A stretch of DNA of 10,890 nucleotides from Deltaproteobacteria bacterium (GCA_026388915.1 JAPLIW010000736.1:1-10890); one strand, 5' to 3'. Positions 1-5,615 are shown, numbered from the stretch's first letter. Notes: generated by a model not told the origin, from the letters alone. Translations and numbers: made by a program.

Positions 1-559
1 CTTCCCGGATCTTTTTCAAGACCTGGGAGGCCAGGACGATCTCTTCCTGGTTGAGCCCGCTCATGATCTCGTCCGCCAGGAGGAGCTTGGGGTGGGTGGC
101 CAGGGCCCGGGCCAGCTCCAGGCGGCGAAGGTTCCCGGCGGTCAATTCGCCGGGCATGGTTCGCTCATCCACTTTGAGGCCCACGAATTCCAGCCAGTAG
201 ACGGCTTCAGCCCGGGGGTCTCCTTTGGCGATGTGCTCTTTCCCCTTTCCGAAGAGGGATCCGATCATCACGTTTTCCACCACGGTCATCTCCCGAAAAG
301 GCCTGGGAATCTGGAAAGACCGGGTGATTCCGGCGTGGCAAATCTTGTCCGGGGTGAATTCGCTGACCTCCTGCCCGAGAAACTTTACCTGCCCGGCTGA
401 GGCCCGGTAAACTCCGGAGATGACGTTAAAGATCGTCGTCTTGCCGGACCCGTTGGGCCCGATGAGGCCGCGGAACTCCCCCTCTTCAACCTTGAGGTTG
501 ATCTGCTTCAGGGCCTGGAAGTGGCCGAAGAATCGGTCGACTTGAATGATCTCCAACAT
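1..559 (-). CDS. LivG-type branched-chain amino acid ABC transporter ATP-binding protein (partial, C-terminus off the left edge)
   Basis: This is the cytoplasmic ATPase subunit of a high-affinity branched-chain-amino-acid-type (HAAT) importer, which hydrolyses ATP to drive uptake of a ligand delivered by a periplasmic binding protein. 186 codons are present, starting at ATG 557-559 (MLEIIQVDRFFG). Visible motifs are Walker A GPNGSGKT (residues 34-41), a Q-loop Gln in SFQIPRPF (about 83), the degenerate ABC signature LTAGNLRRLE (139-148) and Walker B LLLADE (159-164) followed by IMSGLN. The long insert between Q-loop and signature (MTVVENVMIG, about 91-100) and the 'AGNLRRLE' signature are typical of LivG rather than LivF. 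It follows the binding-protein gene (655-1950) on the same strand, 95 bases downstream. A GAGAGGAT stretch upstream of the ATG is a modest, rather distant ribosome binding site. LivH, LivM and LivF would be expected beyond the edge. The substrate cannot be read from the ATPase; family assignment is secure. Confidence 0.93.
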   Translation of the reverse strand, partial: MLEIIQVDRFFGHFQALKQINLKVEEGEFRGLIGPNGSGKTTIFNVISGVYRASAGQVKFLGQEVSEFTPDKICHAGITRSFQIPRPFREMTVVENVMIGSLFGKGKEHIAKGDPRAEAVYWLEFVGLKVDERTMPGELTAGNLRRLELARALATHPKLLLADEIMSGLNQEEIVLASQVLKKIRE

Positions 560-596
560 GATGGGGCCGGATCGATCCTCTCTACCGTCATCGCAA

Positions 597-625
597 GTAG
601 GGGCGGGTTTCAAACCCGCCCCTAC
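597..625. repeat. REP-like perfect palindrome between binding-protein and ATPase genes
   Basis: Arms GTAGGGGCGGGTTT (597-610) and AAACCCGCCCCTAC (612-625) are perfectly complementary over 14 bp around a single central base. In RNA from either strand it would form a very stable GC-rich hairpin. It has no U-run after it, so a simple intrinsic terminator is unlikely. From memory, palindromes of this 'GTAGGGGCGGGTTT' type are dispersed in many deltaproteobacterial genomes; this was not searched. Its place just after the binding-protein stop codon fits a 3' mRNA-stabilising element. Confidence 0.85.
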
Positions 626-654
626 GGTTCAAAAACCATCCATCTTTGCGGATT

Positions 655-1950
655 TTATTTAACTGCCAGCGGCCAATCAGCCGGAGCCGGAAGCTTGGCT
701 TCCATGCTCTTCACCGTGTTGGGCCACACAATTTCCACTTTTCCCTTGAACCACTGCATGACCACGGGATAAGACCTGAGGTTTTGCCCGGATAATTCGT
801 GGCCGGGGGGAGCAAATTTCATCCCATACCCGCAGGGAGAGGCGCCTTCGGCGACGTCCATTTCCAGGGCCGCCTTGCGAATGTTATCCGCCGTGGGACT
901 ACCGTATTTCTTCACCGCCTGCTCCATGGTTTGGAACAACAACCAGGCATGACCGAAGCCCATGGTCCCGTGGGACGGGGGAGAGGGTTCCTTGTATTTT
1001 TCGTTGTACCGTTTCAGGTATTCGTCGATGATCGGGCCCATTTCCTTGGTCAGCTTTTTCCGGTCTAGATTCTGGGCCGGGGGACCGTCGATGTTATACA
1101 CGTACTGAACGATTTCCGGGGGAAGCTGTTTTTCCAGGTTGGGGAAGTTGGCATAGCCGGCGCCATGGCCGATGATGGCCTTGGTCTGGAACCCCATTTC
1201 CCTGGCCTGACGCATGAAGAGGACGATATCCGGGTAATAACCGGTGTTCAGGACCGCGTCCGGTTTGGCTGCTTTGAGCTTCAGGACTAAGGAAGAGAGG
1301 TCCTTGGTCTTATGGTCATATCCTTCGGTAAGCACGACCTTCATGTTATATTTTTTCGCCTGCTCCAGATTGCCGGTCTTCGCGCTGACTCCATAAGGCC
1401 CGTCTTCATAGGTGACCGCCACTTTGATGTCGCTGGGATTCTTATATCCCAGCTTGGAGACATTGTCCTTGAGAAACTCAACCGAGCTCGTTCCCCACTG
1501 AGAACCCATGGGCTGGGCACGGAACACATAGGTGAGGTTTTTCCCTTTCAGCACTGCGTCGGAAATGGCGATGGTAATCCAGAGGATAGTTTTATTCTTT
1601 TCGCAGAGGGGGGCCAGGGGGACGGCGATGGAGCTGGAATAGATGCCCAGGATGACCGGAACTTTCTCCATGTTGATCAACCGCTCCGCCTCGCGGATGG
1701 CCACATCGGGGCTGGACTGGGCGTCGGCCTCCACCGGGACGATGTCGTACTTGTTGAGGATCCCGCCCCGGGCGTTCCACATGTCGATGGCCACCAGGGC
1801 GCCTCTCTGCCCGGCCAAGCCTCCGGCCAGGGCGAGGGAACCGGTGATGGAGTGCATGACCGCAACCTTCACCTTCTCCTTCGCCAGAGCGGATGTTTGG
1901 AGGCCAAGGCACAAGGATAGAATTAAAATGGCTACGAAGATCTTTTTCAT
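655..1950 (-). CDS. Branched-chain amino acid-type ABC transporter substrate-binding protein (LivK-like, Peripla_BP_6)
   Basis: This 431-residue exported protein captures the ligand in the periplasm and delivers it to a Liv-type permease. The start ATG (1948-1950) follows a very strong Shine-Dalgarno, AAAGGAGGAGAG. The N-terminus MKKIFVAILILSLCLGLQTS is a classic signal peptide with a probable signal peptidase I site after ALA (about residue 23); the Cys at 14 is not in a lipobox, so this is not an obvious lipoprotein. The mature start VKVAVMHSITGSLALAG and the segments RGALVAIDMWNARGGI, VEADAQSSPDVAIREAERLI and VPVILGIYSSSIAVPLAP are the usual first-lobe pattern of the type I periplasmic-binding fold (Peripla_BP_6). 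Length is slightly above the 370-400 residues of E. coli LivJ/LivK but normal for this family. It is first in its transcription unit and followed by the LivG-type ATPase. The ligand may be a branched-chain amino acid, another amino acid, an amide or an aromatic acid. Confidence 0.93.
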   Translation of the reverse strand: MKKIFVAILILSLCLGLQTSALAKEKVKVAVMHSITGSLALAGGLAGQRGALVAIDMWNARGGILNKYDIVPVEADAQSSPDVAIREAERLINMEKVPVILGIYSSSIAVPLAPLCEKNKTILWITIAISDAVLKGKNLTYVFRAQPMGSQWGTSSVEFLKDNVSKLGYKNPSDIKVAVTYEDGPYGVSAKTGNLEQAKKYNMKVVLTEGYDHKTKDLSSLVLKLKAAKPDAVLNTGYYPDIVLFMRQAREMGFQTKAIIGHGAGYANFPNLEKQLPPEIVQYVYNIDGPPAQNLDRKKLTKEMGPIIDEYLKRYNEKYKEPSPPSHGTMGFGHAWLLFQTMEQAVKKYGSPTADNIRKAALEMDVAEGASPCGYGMKFAPPGHELSGQNLRSYPVVMQWFKGKVEIVWPNTVKSMEAKLPAPADWPLAVK

Positions 1951-2009
1951 CTCTCCTCCTTTTTTGAATCATTCGGGTTTTTTCTGGGCCACGCGAGCTG
2001 ACGAGGATG

Positions 2010-2039
2010 ATATTAGAAAAAAGGAATGGGGTTTGTCAA
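2010..2039 (-). promoter_or_regulatory. Sigma70-type promoter for the binding-protein/ABC operon
   Basis: Read on the minus strand, a perfect -35 box TTGACA (2034-2039) is followed after 18 bases by TAATAT (2010-2015). Transcription would start near 2003, leaving a leader of about 50 bases that ends in the strong AAAGGAGGAGAG ribosome binding site of the gene starting at 1950. No other convincing element was seen in the gap 1951-2150, and no intrinsic terminator for the upstream gene pair. Confidence 0.65.
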
Positions 2040-2150
2040 GGTGATTTTATGGCCCTGGTTACAGCCTGGAGATGGGATCTGAATGCCCTGAGCTCGGGAG
2101 GCGAGGAAGGAAAGCGGAAACCGGCGGGGGAAAATTTCTTAATGGGACTT

Positions 2151-2420
2151 CTAACCGCTGCTTCCCCTTTCAATATCCCCGCAGAGTTCTTCGATCCAGT
2201 CATTTCCGAGAGTCTTGGTTTTTGGGGGCCGGGGAGCTTTCGCGGGGGCCCCGGAGGAATGGTTCAGGATGATGATGACCATCTCCGTGTTTTTCGCCCC
2301 CTTCGTTTCTCCCTTGGGCCGGGGAGAGATCTTCTCCCGGATTTTGGAGTTGAGCTTCAGAAGCAAATCCACGAGCTCGGTGAGGGATCGAGCCAAAGGT
2401 TCCTTGCCGGAGGGTCCCAT
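2151..2420 (-). CDS. Small hypothetical protein downstream of the AAA+ ATPase
   Basis: This 89-residue reading frame begins with ATG 2418-2420, 19 bases after the stop of the AAA+ ATPase gene on the same strand, with AAAAAAGGG about 6 bases before the start as a modest ribosome binding site. The first 30 residues (MGPSGKEPLARSLTELVDLL and following) look like an amphipathic helix; a Lys/Pro-rich middle follows (ISPRPKGETKGAKN), then a short hydrophobic strand MVIIIL, another Pro/Lys-rich linker, and an acidic tail around NDWIEELCGDIE. No signal peptide or membrane span is seen. Third codon positions are mostly G or C, as in the neighbours, which supports real coding. I do not recognise a family. 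Its position suggests co-transcription with, and perhaps a helper role for, the ATPase. It could be a chance open frame. Confidence 0.5.
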   Translation of the reverse strand: MGPSGKEPLARSLTELVDLLLKLNSKIREKISPRPKGETKGAKNTEMVIIILNHSSGAPAKAPRPPKTKTLGNDWIEELCGDIERGSSG

Positions 2421-2439
2421 TTTATGCCCTTTTTTGCTC

Positions 2440-3876
2440 CTAGGCGCGATAGGCGGATTTTTCAGTCAACTTTTCTTTATTCAGCCGGTGATGGAGGTAC
2501 AGGCCTTCCAGGATAAACTCCAGTCCCGAAGCCACCTGGGCCGCGCTCTGGTCGCAGCTCAGTTTCTTCAACGCCTCCAGAAGTCCCCGCATCTCGGCGG
2601 TGTGGGGGGAAGCCTCCTGGGTTCTACGTTGATATTCGGAGGATTTCATCCTCTCGGAGACCTCGATGGACCATCCGCTCTTGAAGCGGGACAGAAAGGC
2701 GTCGAACTGCTGGGCCTGGAAATAACGGTTAAAGGTGCTGAGCACGGCCTTGTCGATCAGTTTTTCAATCAGGCTCTGGTTGCGGTCTTCTTCCACGGTT
2801 TCGAACTCGATCTTCCCGCTGGTGGAGGCCACGAGGTAGGGCAGGTCGCTGACTCGGGGGACGACTTCTTTTTCTCCCACCCGGATGGCCCGGCGCAGGG
2901 CGTTGCTGATCATGTTTTCGTAGTTGGAGATGGAAACGCGAACGGACACTCCCGACCGCTGGTTGATTTCCGGAGACTTGCGGGCCAGGGAGGTGATTTC
3001 CGCCACGAGCTCCTTGAAGTAAGGAGGAACGAAGGTGGTAAAGGCGCCGTCGTCGTCAAAAGAGGTCTTCTCCTGCTCCATGATTTCGATTTCATCTTTC
3101 AGGGAACGGGGGTAATGAGTGCGGATTTCGGAGCCGTACCGGTCTTTGAGCGGGGTGATGATCCGTCCGCGGCTGGTGTAGTCTTCGGGGTTGGCGCTGG
3201 CCACGACATAAACGTCCAGGGGGAGGCGGATCTTGTAGCCCCGGACCTGGACGTCCCGCTCCTCCATGATGTTGAAGAGCCCCACCTGGATCTTTTCCCC
3301 GAGGTCGGGCAGTTCGTTGATGGCGAAGATTCCCCGGTTGGTGCGGGGGATCAAACCGTAATGGATGGTCAATTCGTCGGATAGGTATCGGCCTTCCGCC
3401 ACCTTGATGGGGTCCACTTCTCCGATGAGGTCGGCGATGGTTACATCGGGGGTGGCCAGCTTTTCCGCGTATCGCTGCTGCCGGCCCAGCCAGGCGATTT
3501 CAGCCTTGTCGCCCAGAGTCTGGATTTTTTCCTGGCAGCTTTTGCAGATGGGATGGAAAGGATTGTCGTTGACCTCGCACCCGGCCAGGACCGGGATTTC
3601 TTCATCCAGGAGATGGATCAGGCTGCGGATCATGCGGGTCTTGGCCTGCCCCCGCTCACCGAGAAAAATCACGTCCTGGCCCGAGAGAATGGCATTTTCC
3701 AGCTGGGGAATGACGGTCTCCTGGTACCCGATGATCCCCGGGAAAAAGTCCGCATTCCTGCGAATCTTCTCGATGAGATTCTTGCGCATCTCCGCCTTGA
3801 CGGAAAGCGCCAGGTATTTCGCCTTTTTCAGCTCCCCAACGGTATGGGGCTTCTTTGTTTTCAAGGGCTTGGCCAC
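2440..3876 (-). CDS. ChlI/MoxR-like AAA+ ATPase ('magnesium chelatase' family protein)
   Basis: A 478-residue cytoplasmic AAA+ ATPase of the group commonly annotated 'magnesium chelatase' because of similarity to ChlI/BchI; a role in chlorophyll synthesis is very unlikely here. Motifs from the GTG start: Walker A GERGQAKT (73-80), a Cys/His cluster C100-X7-H108-X2-C111-X2-C114, a conserved block ATPDVTIADLIGEVDP (about 141-156), Walker B-like FAINELPDL (about 184-192, Asn in place of the usual first Asp), sensor 1 ASANPEDY (about 227-234) and a putative arginine-finger segment TPLKDR (241-246). The C-terminal third is mostly helical. The open frame extends to a TTG at 3966, but that stretch translates the heptad repeat; GTG at 3874-3876 is chosen because AAAGGA lies 7 bases upstream and homology-like sequence starts just after it (HTVGELKKAKY). 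Such ATPases usually act as chaperones on VWA-domain partners; none is encoded here. Confidence 0.88.
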   Translation of the reverse strand: MAKPLKTKKPHTVGELKKAKYLALSVKAEMRKNLIEKIRRNADFFPGIIGYQETVIPQLENAILSGQDVIFLGERGQAKTRMIRSLIHLLDEEIPVLAGCEVNDNPFHPICKSCQEKIQTLGDKAEIAWLGRQQRYAEKLATPDVTIADLIGEVDPIKVAEGRYLSDELTIHYGLIPRTNRGIFAINELPDLGEKIQVGLFNIMEERDVQVRGYKIRLPLDVYVVASANPEDYTSRGRIITPLKDRYGSEIRTHYPRSLKDEIEIMEQEKTSFDDDGAFTTFVPPYFKELVAEITSLARKSPEINQRSGVSVRVSISNYENMISNALRRAIRVGEKEVVPRVSDLPYLVASTSGKIEFETVEEDRNQSLIEKLIDKAVLSTFNRYFQAQQFDAFLSRFKSGWSIEVSERMKSSEYQRRTQEASPHTAEMRGLLEALKKLSCDQSAAQVASGLEFILEGLYLHHRLNKEKLTEKSAYRA

Positions 3877-3890
3877 CGCCGTTTCCTTTC

Positions 3891-3967
3891 TGGTTCCTGG
3901 TTGGTCGTTGCTCGTTTCTGGTTTCTCGTTCTTTTTAACTAGCAACCAGCGACCAGTAACCTGCAAC
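3891..3967. repeat. Degenerate heptanucleotide repeat array with strand switch
   Basis: Eleven consecutive 7-base units can be laid end to end. The first six on the plus strand follow T(G/C)GTTNN (TGGTTCC, TGGTTGG, TCGTTGC, TCGTTTC, TGGTTTC, TCGTTCT); a transition unit TTTTAAC follows; the last four are the complementary form (TAGCAAC, CAGCGAC, CAGTAAC, CTGCAAC). The array is therefore an imperfect inverted repeat with 7-base period. It lies between the predicted transcription start (about 3980) and the GTG start (3876) of the AAA+ gene, so it makes up most of that leader RNA and could fold on itself. Confidence 0.8.
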
Positions 3968-3986
3968 GGTGTTTTTTCTACTTTTA

Positions 3987-4015
3987 TTTATATCTTAGAA
4001 ACCCCCGGGCGTCAA
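3987..4015 (-). promoter_or_regulatory. Sigma70-type promoter for the AAA+ ATPase gene
   Basis: On the minus strand TTGACG (4010-4015) is separated by exactly 17 bases from TATAAA (3987-3992): five of six matches to both consensus boxes. The predicted start near 3980 gives a leader of about 104 bases occupied mostly by the heptad array before the GTG at 3876. Confidence 0.7.
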
Positions 4016-4039
4016 GGAAAGGAGACAGGAAAGGAGACA
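4016..4039. repeat. Perfect tandem repeat of a 12-mer next to a -35 box
   Basis: GGAAAGGAGACA occurs twice without a gap (4016-4027 and 4028-4039). The first copy directly abuts the upstream edge of the minus-strand -35 box (4010-4015), the position where an activator would bind. From memory, GGAAAGGRGACAG-type repeats also occur near REP-associated transposase genes in related genomes, so it may instead be a mobile-element remnant. Confidence 0.7.
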
Positions 4040-4112
4040 GCTTGCCCAGCCCCAGTTTTTGAGGAAAGAACCCAGCCCGAGAAAAACCCGGAAGAGAGAG
4101 GGGCTAACCCAT

Positions 4113-4335
4113 GGGGTTCAGGCTGGAGGAATTCGAATCATCATCCTAAGGCGGTTATTCTTTCATTGGGGCGGGCCTGTCCCGGGGAGATTCGCAAGGG
4201 GAGATGTTTTAGCTCAGTCTTGCCTCTGGCGCTATTTCCCCGCAGGCCTCTCCTTGCGGAGGATAGGCGGGAAGTTGATTAGAAAACTATGATCCCGCCG
4301 AGCCTGATGATCCGAATTATTCCAGCCTGAACCCC
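4113..4335. repeat. Long imperfect palindrome (223 bp) with ~40-bp inverted arms; MITE-like element or structured RNA
   Basis: The left end 4113-4143 (starting GGGGTTCAGGCTGGA) and the reverse complement of 4305-4335 agree at 28 of 31 positions; the first 15 bases are identical. With a one-base gap the match runs on to GGCGG (4150-4154 against CCGCC 4295-4299). Symmetry persists inside: CGCAAGGGGAG (4193-4203) pairs with CTCTCCTTGCG (4248-4258), and GCCTGTCC on the left corresponds to the complement of GGATAGGC on the right. The whole block can thus fold into one long, interrupted hairpin centred near 4224. There is no coding frame and no clear target-site duplication. Candidate identities are a non-autonomous transposable element or a structured non-coding RNA. 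Confidence 0.72.
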
Positions 4336-4383
4336 AACAACCACAAAAAACTGGGGATGGGCAAGGAAAAGACTGGGTGAATG

Positions 4384-4411
4384 CGCCCTGCACGCAACGT
4401 ATTGCAGGGCG
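4384..4411. repeat. Hairpin with 9-bp stem
   Basis: CGCCCTGCA (4384-4392) and TGCAGGGCG (4403-4411) are perfectly complementary around a 10-base loop. The stem resembles the arm of a dispersed palindrome but its outer flanks do not match, suggesting a decayed copy. It lies about 70 bases upstream of the -35 box of the XRE-cupin gene. Confidence 0.7.
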
Positions 4412-4417
4412 GAACCC

Positions 4418-4440
4418 AGGAGCGCGCGCCGCGCGCCCCT
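4418..4440. repeat. Very GC-rich hairpin
   Basis: GCGCGCG (4422-4428) and CGCGCGC (4430-4436) pair perfectly around one base; after one A/C mismatch the outer AGG (4418-4420) pairs with CCT (4438-4440). No T-run follows on either strand, so it is not a standard terminator. It sits 7 bases after the 4384-4411 hairpin, and the two probably belong to the same repeat remnant. Confidence 0.65.
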
Positions 4441-4482
4441 AAAGCGGACAACGCTGACCGGTCGCAGGGGATCAATTTTATA

Positions 4483-4511
4483 TTGAAATATTGGGGGCTT
4501 CGAGTTACATT
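4483..4511 (+). promoter_or_regulatory. Sigma70-type promoter for the XRE-cupin regulator
   Basis: TTGAAA (4483-4488), 17 bases, then TACATT (4506-4511): five of six and four of six consensus matches. The predicted start near 4518 leaves about 50 bases before the ATG at 4568, ending in the ribosome binding site CTGGAGG. The A+T-rich stretch just upstream (4471-4482) could help polymerase binding. Confidence 0.55.
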
Positions 4512-4567
4512 CTAACAACACGGGGCAGGGATTTCCGATCAATTCTCTTTTTTACCTGGAGGGGCCC

Positions 4568-5164
4568 ATGGCCAAGGATGTGAAGGATGAACTGAAGGAC
4601 CTGAATCTGGGGCAGAAGGTGAAAAGCCTGAGGCAGCGCCGGGGGCTTTCTTTGCAGCAGGTGGCCGAGAGCGCCGGCCTCTCCGAGCCCCTGCTGGCGC
4701 AGATCGAGGGGGAAGTCGTAGCCCCCCCGGTCGCCACTCTACTCAAGATCTCCCGGGCACTGAGCGTAAACATCGGTTATTTTTTCCAGGATCAGGGCGT
4801 CGAGAAAAGAGCCGTCGTCGTCCCCCGGAACGAGCGCAAGAAGGTATTCCGGCGAATCCATGAGGAGCCCTCCAAGGTGGGGTATTACTATGAATCTCTG
4901 GCTTATCCGAAAGCGGACAAGCACATGGAGCCTTTTCATGTGACCTTTGAGGTCAAGAATAAGGAGGACCTCATCTTCTTCAATCATAAGGGGGAAGAGT
5001 TCATCTATGTCCTGGAAGGGCAGTTGGAATTCAGCTACGAGGATGAGACCTACGCCCTAGGGCCCGGCGACAGCCTCTATTTCGATGCCAGCCTTCCCCA
5101 TGCCTTCCGGGCGGTGGGGAAAAAGGCGGCCACCGCGATTGACGTGATTTACGCCTCGGAGTAA
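4568..5164 (+). CDS. XRE-family helix-turn-helix regulator with C-terminal cupin domain
   Basis: A 198-residue cytoplasmic transcriptional regulator. ATG 4568 follows GGAGGGGCCC, a good ribosome binding site. Residues about 15-70 form an XRE/Cro-type helix-turn-helix (LGQKVKSLRQRRGLSLQQVA, then AESAGLSEPLLAQIEGE). After a linker, residues about 122-195 form a small cupin barrel: H140 and E143/E144 in FFNHKGEEFIYVLEGQLEF, and the second motif GPGDSLYFDASLPHAF with H178. The retained His/Glu positions suggest a metal-dependent sensing site. Family members (PuuR/SutR type) bind a small ligand through the cupin and control neighbouring catabolic genes; in anaerobic proteobacteria they often sit beside acyl-CoA ligase or CoA-transferase genes, as here. 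It has its own promoter and is separated by about 450 bases from the downstream operon, so control of that operon is inferred. The ligand is unknown. Confidence 0.92.
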   Translation: MAKDVKDELKDLNLGQKVKSLRQRRGLSLQQVAESAGLSEPLLAQIEGEVVAPPVATLLKISRALSVNIGYFFQDQGVEKRAVVVPRNERKKVFRRIHEEPSKVGYYYESLAYPKADKHMEPFHVTFEVKNKEDLIFFNHKGEEFIYVLEGQLEFSYEDETYALGPGDSLYFDASLPHAFRAVGKKAATAIDVIYASE

Positions 5165-5183
5165 AAACAAAGCTTTTTATGGG

Positions 5184-5299
5184 ACGCAGATAAACGCAGA
5201 TTCAAGAATAAATGAATATGAAATAGAGGTAAAGATTACAGGGCTATTGGACTACGCGACGCTAAGACTCTTTTAATGGAACACGGATGAACGCGGGTT
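5184..5299. repeat. Two diverged direct copies of a 19-mer
   Basis: ACGCAGATAAACGCAGATT (5184-5202) and ACACGGATGAACGCGGGTT (5281-5299) agree at 14 of 19 positions and all five differences are transitions. Each copy is itself a near-duplicate of a 9-10 base unit. Sequences of the kind 'ACACGGATGAACACGGATT' are, from memory, scattered through intergenic DNA of many bacteria. The 78 bases between the copies show nothing else. Confidence 0.55.
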
Positions 5300-5323
5300 A
5301 GGGGAAAAGGCGCAAGACTGAAT

Positions 5324-5425
5324 GCCGTCTCTCCTGCGAAAACAGGAATCCAGTTATTTCAAGATATTCTGGACCCCGGCTTTCGCCGGGGTGACGCTCC
5401 AAGAGACTTTTTACGAATTCATCAT
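5324..5425. repeat. Repeat family copy 1: two hairpins plus a terminal motif
   Basis: The element contains a weak hairpin (TCCTG 5332-5336 with CAGGA 5343-5347, loop CGAAAA), a spacer, and a strong hairpin ACCCCGGC (5373-5380) with GCCGGGGT (5385-5392) around the tetraloop TTTC. Its right end, 5405-5425 (GACTTTTTACGAATTC, then ATCAT), is the reverse complement of the left end of copy 2 (10688-10708) at 19 of 21 positions. The left end of this copy is decayed. The arrangement of hairpins inside inverted ends is MITE-like. Confidence 0.65.
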
Positions 5426-5448
5426 TCATGGTAGATCCTCTTATTTTT

Positions 5449-5476
5449 ATTCCGCATTCCGCAATCCGCATTCCGA
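5449..5476. repeat. Second heptanucleotide tandem array (ATTCCGC)
   Basis: Four exact 7-base steps: ATTCCGC, ATTCCGC, AATCCGC, ATTCCGA. The period matches the larger array at 3891-3967 but the unit is different. It lies just upstream of the candidate operon promoter. Confidence 0.75.
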
Positions 5477-5497
5477 ATTTTTGCCCTCCGAACTCCC

Positions 5498-5526
5498 TTG
5501 ACGGACCGCCGGTAGAGTGATAAAAA
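5498..5526 (+). promoter_or_regulatory. Candidate promoter of the acyl-CoA operon
   Basis: TTGACG (5498-5503) is followed after 17 bases by TAAAAA (5521-5526), in the context TGATAAAAAT. The -35 box is good and the -10 box mediocre. Transcription from about 5533 would give a purine-rich leader of about 80 bases before the first gene. Confidence 0.45.
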
Positions 5527-5615
5527 TCAAATAGATAGAGAAGACAAAGGGATCTGGAATTGCCCTTTCCCTTCACCCGAACGTGCTCGGAAGAACCCAT
5601 ATGGAGTTTGGGGCA

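Larger units (their letters stand above)
3877..4567. other. Divergent intergenic region, repeat-rich, no protein gene
   Basis: The 690 bases between the AAA+ gene (minus) and the XRE-cupin gene (plus) contain no convincing coding sequence: open frames here (for example 4059-4292 plus and 4279-4542 minus) lack ribosome binding sites, have unbalanced composition and resemble no family. Instead the stretch carries the heptad array, two diverging promoters, a tandem 12-mer, a 223-bp palindrome and two hairpins, each listed separately. The promoter distal parts 4040-4112 and 4336-4383 show nothing further. Confidence 0.75.
5165..5615. other. Repeat-filled gap without a protein gene
   Basis: About 450 bases of lower GC content than the flanking genes. 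It holds two diverged copies of a 19-mer, a decayed copy of a hairpin-bearing repeat family, a short heptad array and the candidate promoter of the downstream operon, all listed separately. No RNA gene or credible small protein was seen; the minus-strand open frame 5298-5600 runs through the repeats and lacks coding character. Confidence 0.7.

Noticed and set aside
3877..3966. Extended N-terminus of the AAA+ protein from TTG 3966
   Set aside because: The extra 30 codons translate the heptad repeat, TTG is a poor start, and the GTG at 3876 has a well-placed ribosome binding site.
4199..4275. tRNA-like stretch containing TTTTAGCTCAGTC
   Set aside because: The D-arm-like string is not followed by an anticodon arm, a GGTTCRA T-loop or a matching acceptor stem.
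4279..4542. 87-codon minus-strand frame in the divergent intergenic region
   Set aside because: No ribosome binding site, odd composition, and it runs through the palindrome arm and both hairpins.
5250..5275. A third, decayed copy of the copy 1/copy 2 repeat end (GACGCTAAGACTCTTTTAATG)
   Set aside because: It resembles GACGCTCCAAGAGACTTTTT at 5392-5412 only with gaps and mismatches, too weak to claim.
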